Below are positions 60,158 to 64,000 of a DNA stretch of 64,000 nt, piece by piece. Both the position numbers and the translations under genes were made by a program. The stretch's first letter is position 1. Each line of letters begins with the position of its first letter. The DNA lies in NCBI GenBank assembly GCA_017858325.1, contig JAFMBT010000004.1, forward strand, positions 27,284 to 91,283, given 5' to 3'. Origin of the DNA: Candidatus Planktophila sp. Lineage in GTDB: Bacteria > Actinomycetota > Actinomycetes > Nanopelagicales > Nanopelagicaceae. The notes beneath the pieces are model-generated. The model was not told the DNA's origin, did no database searches, and was given only the letters and a program-made list of their open reading frames with translations.

Positions 60158-60870
60158 GATTTAGCTAAATGCTCGCTGAGGCGAGTGGCAGTTGCAACAA
60201 CTGATGCTGCATGTAACCGCCCTGGTTGGCGGCCCAATCTTTCAATAGGACCGCTAATTGAGACAGCAGCAATAACTTTTCCATTGGGTCCGCGCACTGG
60301 AGCAGAGACCGATGCAACACCTGCTTCGCGCTCACCAACAGATTGCGCCCAACCACGGCGACGATCTGCCGCTAAGTGAGCGGCGGTGAATCTGGCGTTT
60401 TTAACTCCACGATGAATTCTTTCAGAGTCTTCCCATGCAAGAAGTATCTGAGCGGCAGATCCTGCCGCCATTGTTAAGGATGCACCAACTGGAACAGAAT
60501 CGCGCAGACCAGAGAGACGTTCTGCAACGGCAACACAGATTCGAATGTCACCTTGACGACGATAGAGTTGAGCAGATTCACCAGTGGCATCGCGCAGCGC
60601 GGCGAGTGCCGGTGCTGCAGCAGCGAGAAGTCGATCTTCACCGGCAGCGCCAGCGAGTTCTCCCGAGCGTTGCCCTAAGATAAAGCGCCCAGATAGATCG
60701 CGGGTCACCAGTCGGTGAAATTCCAGCGCGACGGCGAGGCGATGAGCGGTAGGTCGGGCAATTCCTGTCGCTGCTACAAGCTCTGCCAGGGAGTGCGGCC
60801 CAGATTCGAGGGTGGCTAAAATCGCTACCGCTTTATCTAGTACGCCGACTCCGCTATTCTTTCTATCCAC
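60154..60870 (-). CDS. IclR-family transcriptional regulator (LtbR/NdgR-like)
   Basis: A 238-residue IclR-type repressor/activator. The N-terminal winged helix is [43 protein letters not shown], followed by the effector domain with [19 protein letters not shown]. In actinobacteria this gene is divergent from leuCD and regulates leucine (and in some cases tryptophan or other amino acid) synthesis. The start GTG is preceded by TTGCAT-17-TAATAT-6 on the minus strand, so the mRNA is leaderless, and a perfect palindrome covers the promoter. Confidence 0.88.
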   Translation of the reverse strand: MDRKNSGVGVLDKAVAILATLESGPHSLAELVAATGIARPTAHRLAVALEFHRLVTRDLSGRFILGQRSGELAGAAGEDRLLAAAAPALAALRDATGESAQLYRRQGDIRICVAVAERLSGLRDSVPVGASLTMAAGSAAQILLAWEDSERIHRGVKNARFTAAHLAADRRRGWAQSVGEREAGVASVSAPVRGPNGKVIAAVSISGPIERLGRQPGRLHAASVVATATRLSEHLAKS

Positions 60871-60897
60871 TAGGTGATATTAACATCCCACCTAGTG
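60868..60897. promoter_or_regulatory. Palindromic operator between iclR-type regulator and leuC
   Basis: CACTAGGTG (60868-60876) and CACCTAGTG (60889-60897) form a perfect 9-bp inverted repeat with a 12-bp spacer. It fills the 29-base intergenic region and the first codon of the regulator. It overlaps the regulator's -10 and start, so binding should repress the regulator gene itself as well as leuC. Confidence 0.75.
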
Positions 60898-60905
60898 AGA
60901 TGCAA
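60877..60905 (-). promoter_or_regulatory. Leaderless promoter of the IclR-family gene
   Basis: On the minus strand TTGCAT (60905-60900), a 17-nt spacer and TAATAT (60882-60877) end 6 nt before the GTG at 60870. Confidence 0.65.
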
Positions 60906-60929
60906 AGTTTGATTGAAAAAGGGGTTGCG

Positions 60930-62321
60930 ATGGGTAAGACACTTGCAGAGAAGATATGGGCCGAACACATTGTTCGCCAGGCTGATGGTGAGCCGGATCT
61001 TCTCTATATCGATCTGCACCTCATTCATGAAGTAACGAGCCCGCAAGCATTTGATGGGTTGCGTCTTGCTGGTCGTACCGTGCGGCGCCCTGATTTAACT
61101 ATTGCCACAGAAGATCACAATGTACCGACCTTAGATATTTTGAAGCCGATTGCTGATCCGGTATCCAAATTACAAGTGGATACTCTTCGTGCGAATTGTA
61201 AAGAGTTCGGTATCCGTCTTCACTCATTGGGTGATATCGAGCAAGGCATCGTGCATGTTGTCGGGCCACAATTAGGAATCACTCAGCCTGGTATGACCAT
61301 TGTCTGTGGAGATTCTCATACTGCAACTCATGGCGCCTTTGGTGCAATTGCATTTGGCATCGGAACATCAGAGGTTGAACATGTCCTTGCAACGCAAACC
61401 CTGCCGTCCACGCGTCCAAAGACAATGGCGATTAACGTTGAAGGAAGCCTCAAGCCAGGTGTGACATCTAAGGACATCATCCTTGCCATTATTGCCAAGA
61501 TAGGAACCGGTGGGGGACAGGGATACATTATCGAATATCGCGGTAGCGCAATTCGTGCACTGTCGATGGAGAGCCGTATGACCGTCTGCAATATGTCGAT
61601 TGAAGCAGGTGCCCGTGCTGGATTGATCGCACCGGATGAGACAACCATTGCCTATATTAAAGGCAAGCCACATGCTCCCGAGAATTGGGATGAAGCTGTT
61701 GCATACTGGAAGAGCTTGTACACCGATTCTGACGCAAAATTTGATATTGAAATAGATCTCAATGCTGACGAGTTGGAACCATTTGTGACATGGGGAACTA
61801 ATCCAGGACAAGGGCTACCATTGAATGCAAAAGTTCCAAACCCGGCAGATTTTGCAGACCCAGCTGCGCGCACATCAGCTGAACGCGCACTCGAATATAT
61901 GGGCCTTACTGCTGGCACCCCCCTTAAGGAGATAGCCATTGATACTGTTTTCTTGGGCTCATGTACAAATGGCCGAATTGAAGATCTTCGTAGCGCGGCT
62001 GAAATTATTAAAGGAAAGAAGATTGCATCTACATTGCGCATGTTGGTTGTTCCTGGATCAGCTCGCGTTCGCCTCGAAGCAGAGGCCGAAGGTTTAGATA
62101 AGGTTTTTATTGATGCTGGCGCGCAGTGGCGAAATGCTGGTTGCTCGATGTGTCTTGGAATGAATCCGGACCAACTTGCATCAGGTGAGCGCTCTGCCTC
62201 CACCTCGAACCGAAACTTTGAAGGTCGCCAAGGAAAAGGTGGTCGCACACACCTCGTAAGCCCAGTAGTTGCTGCAGCGACGGCGCTCCGCGGAAAACTT
62301 TCATCACCGGCTGATCTGTAA
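60930..62321 (+). CDS. leuC: 3-isopropylmalate dehydratase, large subunit
   Basis: LeuC with LeuD isomerises 2- to 3-isopropylmalate, and citramalate to 3-methylmalate in the CimA route, using a [4Fe-4S] cluster. Cluster cysteines are in FLGSCTNGR and the CSMCLGMNP motif. I start at ATG 60930 ([10 protein letters not shown]), which matches the family N-terminus and has AAAAAGGGG upstream; the track ATG at 60900 lies next to the operator. The length is 463 residues. LeuD follows after 13 bases. Confidence 0.95.
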   Translation: MGKTLAEKIWAEHIVRQADGEPDLLYIDLHLIHEVTSPQAFDGLRLAGRTVRRPDLTIATEDHNVPTLDILKPIADPVSKLQVDTLRANCKEFGIRLHSLGDIEQGIVHVVGPQLGITQPGMTIVCGDSHTATHGAFGAIAFGIGTSEVEHVLATQTLPSTRPKTMAINVEGSLKPGVTSKDIILAIIAKIGTGGGQGYIIEYRGSAIRALSMESRMTVCNMSIEAGARAGLIAPDETTIAYIKGKPHAPENWDEAVAYWKSLYTDSDAKFDIEIDLNADELEPFVTWGTNPGQGLPLNAKVPNPADFADPAARTSAERALEYMGLTAGTPLKEIAIDTVFLGSCTNGRIEDLRSAAEIIKGKKIASTLRMLVVPGSARVRLEAEAEGLDKVFIDAGAQWRNAGCSMCLGMNPDQLASGERSASTSNRNFEGRQGKGGRTHLVSPVVAAATALRGKLSSPADL

Positions 62322-62334
62322 GGGGATTTAAATA

Positions 62335-62931
62335 ATGGAAAAGTTCATTAAGCACACAGGCACAGGAGTTCCACTTCGCCGAAGCAATGTTGATACCGAC
62401 CAGATCATTCCTGCGGTATACCTCAAGCGCGTCACTCGTAGCGGTTTTGAAGATGGACTCTTTGCTGCCTGGCGCAATGATCCTGACTTTGTTCTCAATA
62501 AAGGTGAATACAAAACGGGAACAGTACTTGTTGCTGGTGCTGACTTTGGAACTGGCTCTTCCCGCGAGCATGCCGTCTGGGCTCTTCAGAATTACGGCTT
62601 TAAAGCTGTCATCTCATCTCGCTTTGCCGATATCTTCCGTGGCAACTCTCTTAAAGGTGGCCTATTGACTGTCATCGTGCCTCAAGCAGATGTTGAGGCG
62701 ATGTGGGCGGCGATTGAGGCCGAGCCAGCAACTGCCATTACCGTCGATCTTGAAACTCGAACTGTTACCTACAACTCAGTCTCTCTTGCCTTCACCATCG
62801 ATGATTACACCCGATGGCGTTTGATGGAGGGCCTTGATGACATCGGATTAACCCTGAAACAGACTGATTTCATCGATGCATTTGAAGAAAAGCGCCGGTC
62901 ATATAAGCCAACTACTTTACCTATTCGCTAG
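62335..62931 (+). CDS. leuD: 3-isopropylmalate dehydratase, small subunit
   Basis: LeuD is the swivel domain that completes the active site of LeuC. The protein is 198 residues, with the conserved [22 protein letters not shown] opening and the substrate-recognition region [15 protein letters not shown]. It follows leuC with a TAAGGGGA Shine-Dalgarno. A strong terminator begins 54 bases after its stop, closing the leuCD operon. Confidence 0.95.
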   Translation: MEKFIKHTGTGVPLRRSNVDTDQIIPAVYLKRVTRSGFEDGLFAAWRNDPDFVLNKGEYKTGTVLVAGADFGTGSSREHAVWALQNYGFKAVISSRFADIFRGNSLKGGLLTVIVPQADVEAMWAAIEAEPATAITVDLETRTVTYNSVSLAFTIDDYTRWRLMEGLDDIGLTLKQTDFIDAFEEKRRSYKPTTLPIR

Positions 62932-62985
62932 ATCAAGGTAATAGTGAGCGTGAAATCAGGCTTTTCTCGCCAGGGTGATGAGATT

Positions 62986-63024
62986 GCGTAAAACTCTCAA
63001 TCCTAGAATGAGAGTTTTTTACGC
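62986..63024 (+). terminator. Intrinsic terminator after leuD
   Basis: GCGTAAAACTCTCA pairs with TGAGAGTTTT and ACGC on the 3' side, two extra T bulged, around a 9-nt loop (63000-63008). The T-run is inside the 3' arm. It closes leuCD before the HU gene. Confidence 0.8.
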
Positions 63025-63103
63025 ATAAAAAGTGCACTTTCTTCCAAATATTAAATTGCGACACGCCCACGTGAATAACGGCATCACCCCATAACCTAGT
63101 TTA

Positions 63104-63149
63104 AGTTTTACACAGGTTAAGCAAAGGCTTAATTTTTCAGCGTAAAACT
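63104..63149 (+). promoter_or_regulatory. Nested hairpins in the hup 5' leader
   Basis: AGTTTTAC (63104-63111) pairs perfectly with GTAAAACT (63142-63149). Inside it, TTAAGC-AAAG-GCTTAA (63117-63132) forms a second perfect stem that is followed by TTTTT. The Shine-Dalgarno AAGGGG begins at 63150, next to the outer stem. The inner stem plus T-run resembles a weak terminator, so the leader might attenuate hup. Confidence 0.45.
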
Positions 63150-63161
63150 AAGGGGATTTTG

Positions 63162-63605
63162 ATGAATAAAGCCCAATTCATTGCCGCGTTGGCCCCACAC
63201 TTCAACGACAGCAAGAGGGAAGCAGCTCACGCTGTAGATATCGTATTTGACACAATCACTCGCACAATGGCGCGTGGAGAAGATGTCATGATCAACGATT
63301 TCGGTAAGTTCAAGAAGGTTGATCGCAAGGCTCGTATGGGTCGTAACCCGTTCACCGGCGAAACAATCAAGATTAAGGCGTCAAAGAAGGCTCGCTTCTT
63401 GCCTGCAAAGGCTCTTAAGGAAGTTGTGGCAGGAGATCGCAAGCTTGCTCCAGCTCCAAAGCCAGCGCCAAAGGTTGTAGCTAAGCCTGCAGCAAAGAAG
63501 GCAGCCCCTAAGAAGGCCGCTAAGAAGAAGGTTGCAAAGAAGGCAGCCCCTAAGAAGGCCGCTAAGAAGAAGTCAGTTAAGAAGGCAGTACGCAAGAAGA
63601 GGTAA
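63162..63605 (+). CDS. hup: DNA-binding protein HU with Lys/Ala-rich C-terminal tail
   Basis: HU bends and compacts DNA. The first ~90 residues are the HU fold (KAQFIAALAPHF, the arm FGKFKKVDRKARMGRNPFTGE), and the last ~55 are a PAKKAAPKKA-type histone-H1-like tail as in mycobacterial HupB/MDP1. I start at ATG 63162, 6 nt after AAGGGG, and not the TTG at 63159. It is 147 residues. An exact 39-base repeat lies in the tail. A terminator follows. Confidence 0.93.
   Translation: MNKAQFIAALAPHFNDSKREAAHAVDIVFDTITRTMARGEDVMINDFGKFKKVDRKARMGRNPFTGETIKIKASKKARFLPAKALKEVVAGDRKLAPAPKPAPKVVAKPAAKKAAPKKAAKKKVAKKAAPKKAAKKKSVKKAVRKKR
63492..63572 (+). repeat. Exact 39-base direct repeat in the HU tail (42-base period)
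   Basis: Identical copies at 63492-63530 and 63534-63572, separated by GTT, encode AKKAAPKKAAKKK twice. DNA identity including synonymous positions suggests recent duplication or gene conversion. Confidence 0.85.
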
Positions 63606-63615
63606 TGCTCTTGAT

Positions 63616-63654
63616 AAATAAGGCCCACGCATCGCGCGCGGGCCTTATTTTTTT
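63616..63654 (+). terminator. Intrinsic terminator after hup
   Basis: AAATAAGGCCC and GGGCCTTATTT form an 11-bp perfect stem around CGC-rich loop bases, followed by a T-run. It lies 11 bases after the hup stop. It is strong and may work in both directions. Confidence 0.9.
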
Positions 63655-63700
63655 CAACTATTTATTATTCAAGGAGCATCCATTGCTCGTTGATCAGACT

Positions 63701-63706
63701 TAGAAT
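63701..63706 (+). promoter_or_regulatory. -10 box of a leaderless promoter for the PlsC-type gene
   Basis: TAGAAT ends 6 nt before the ATG at 63713. No Shine-Dalgarno is present. It is identical to the ilvD box. Confidence 0.55.
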
Positions 63707-63712
63707 AGTGAC

Positions 63713-64000
63713 ATGTCGAAATCTGGTTCTTTGACGAAGAAACCTTTAAAGATTCGACTTAATCCTCCACACGGATATCCGCTCGGGATAAACCCAACTT
63801 TTCGCTTCTATGCATCGATCCTGATTCCAATCATGAGGCTAATCGCAAAGTACGATTATCGCGAGGGTGTAAAAATTCCAAAGAGTGGCCCCGTGATCGT
63901 CGCCTCAAACCACGTTTCGTATTTGGACGCCTTAGCACTTGCCTTCTTTTTATTCTCCAATGGACGTGCGCCACGTTTCCTAGGAAAAATTGAAGTATTT
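63713..64000 (+). CDS. 1-acyl-sn-glycerol-3-phosphate acyltransferase (PlsC family), N-terminal part
   Basis: The gene runs off the window end and is missing from the ORF track. The 96 visible residues start MSKSGSLTKKPLKIRL, then have a hydrophobic segment (FRFYASILIPIMRLI) and the acyltransferase motif NHVSYLDAL, with His and Asp of the HX4D box. Such enzymes acylate lysophosphatidate in the membrane, the substrate-forming step for CdsA. Close paralogues act on other lipids, so the substrate is tentative. It begins directly after a -10 box. Confidence 0.85.
   Translation, partial: MSKSGSLTKKPLKIRLNPPHGYPLGINPTFRFYASILIPIMRLIAKYDYREGVKIPKSGPVIVASNHVSYLDALALAFFLFSNGRAPRFLGKIEVF

Noticed and set aside
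61652-62248. 198-residue minus-strand ORF inside leuC
   Set aside because: It is antisense to strongly conserved LeuC, has low-complexity Ser/Pro-rich sequence and no recognisable domain or start signal.
63441-63600. Repetitive HU tail as a possible CRISPR or non-coding repeat array
   Set aside because: Repeats are in frame, encode Lys/Ala motifs and lack unique spacers.

Overview
The window is a dense stretch of core chromosome from an actinobacterium with moderate GC (about 45-50% by eye, not computed). The evidence is the gene order: gatCAB; ilvBNC-serA-leuB-ilvE-cimA; xerC-rpsB-tsf-pyrH-frr-cdsA-rlmN; dxr-rseP-ispG-proS; rimP-nusA-ylxR-infB-rbfA-truB-ribF-rpsO-pnp; thyX-dapA-rnj-ftsK; rimO-pgsA-cinA-clgR-recA-recX; an IclR regulator divergent from leuCD. 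Other actinobacterial marks are a TCGAAC-N4-GTTCGG SOS box before recA, a DUF3046 gene next to recA, HU with a Lys/Ala-rich tail, and many genes that appear to be transcribed without a leader. Low GC, near-zero intergenic space and a polyamine/agmatine uptake cassette suggest a streamlined freshwater lineage of the Nanopelagicales (acI: Planktophila/Nanopelagicus-like). That placement is inference and was not searched.

Layout: 1-3.6 kb, end of proA and the tRNA amidotransferase gatCAB. 3.6-5.1 kb, a 14-helix MFS exporter on the minus strand. 5.2-15.5 kb, branched-chain amino acid synthesis (ilvD, then an attenuated ilvBNC-serA-leuB-ilvE-cimA operon) with isoleucine carbon entering through citramalate. 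15.5-22.1 kb, xerC, translation genes (rpsB, tsf, frr), pyrH, cdsA, rlmN and a DinB-fold protein. 22.1-28.7 kb, a polyamine cassette: aminobutyraldehyde dehydrogenase, potDABC-type ABC transporter, agmatinase-family enzyme. 28.7-34.7 kb, MEP-pathway genes dxr and ispG around rseP, then proS and a TauE/SafE permease. 34.8-46.7 kb, the nusA-infB-pnp translation/RNA superoperon, an M16 peptidase, dapB and a glutaredoxin-like protein. 46.7-47.6 kb, azlCD (minus). 47.7-57.7 kb, thyX, dapA, RNase J, FtsK, RodZ-like, RimO, PgsA, CinA, ClgR, TetR, DUF3046. 57.7-64 kb, yaaA (minus), recA-recX, IclR regulator (minus), leuCD, HU and the start of a PlsC acyltransferase.

How it works together: valine, leucine and isoleucine synthesis is split over three loci with separate visible controls: a leaderless promoter at ilvD, a translated leader peptide with three Val codons plus a terminator before ilvB, and an IclR-type regulator with a perfect palindromic operator before leuCD. 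Genes that begin transcription units mostly show a -10 box ending 6 or 7 nt before the start codon and no Shine-Dalgarno. Longer, foldable leaders with a Shine-Dalgarno are kept where regulation is expected: ilvB, rpsB, potD, rpsO, pnp, recA and hup.

I saw no mobile element, prophage, CRISPR array, toxin-antitoxin or defence locus, tRNA or rRNA gene. No new multi-gene system is evident. The items most worth a second look are regulatory and translational: the uniform leaderless promoters, the leaderless ilv attenuator, mutually exclusive hairpins before rpsB and potD, a multi-branched leader before pnp, a recX gene that seems to need an ATT start, a 95-residue IlvN lacking its C-terminal domain, and the leuC/iclR operator.
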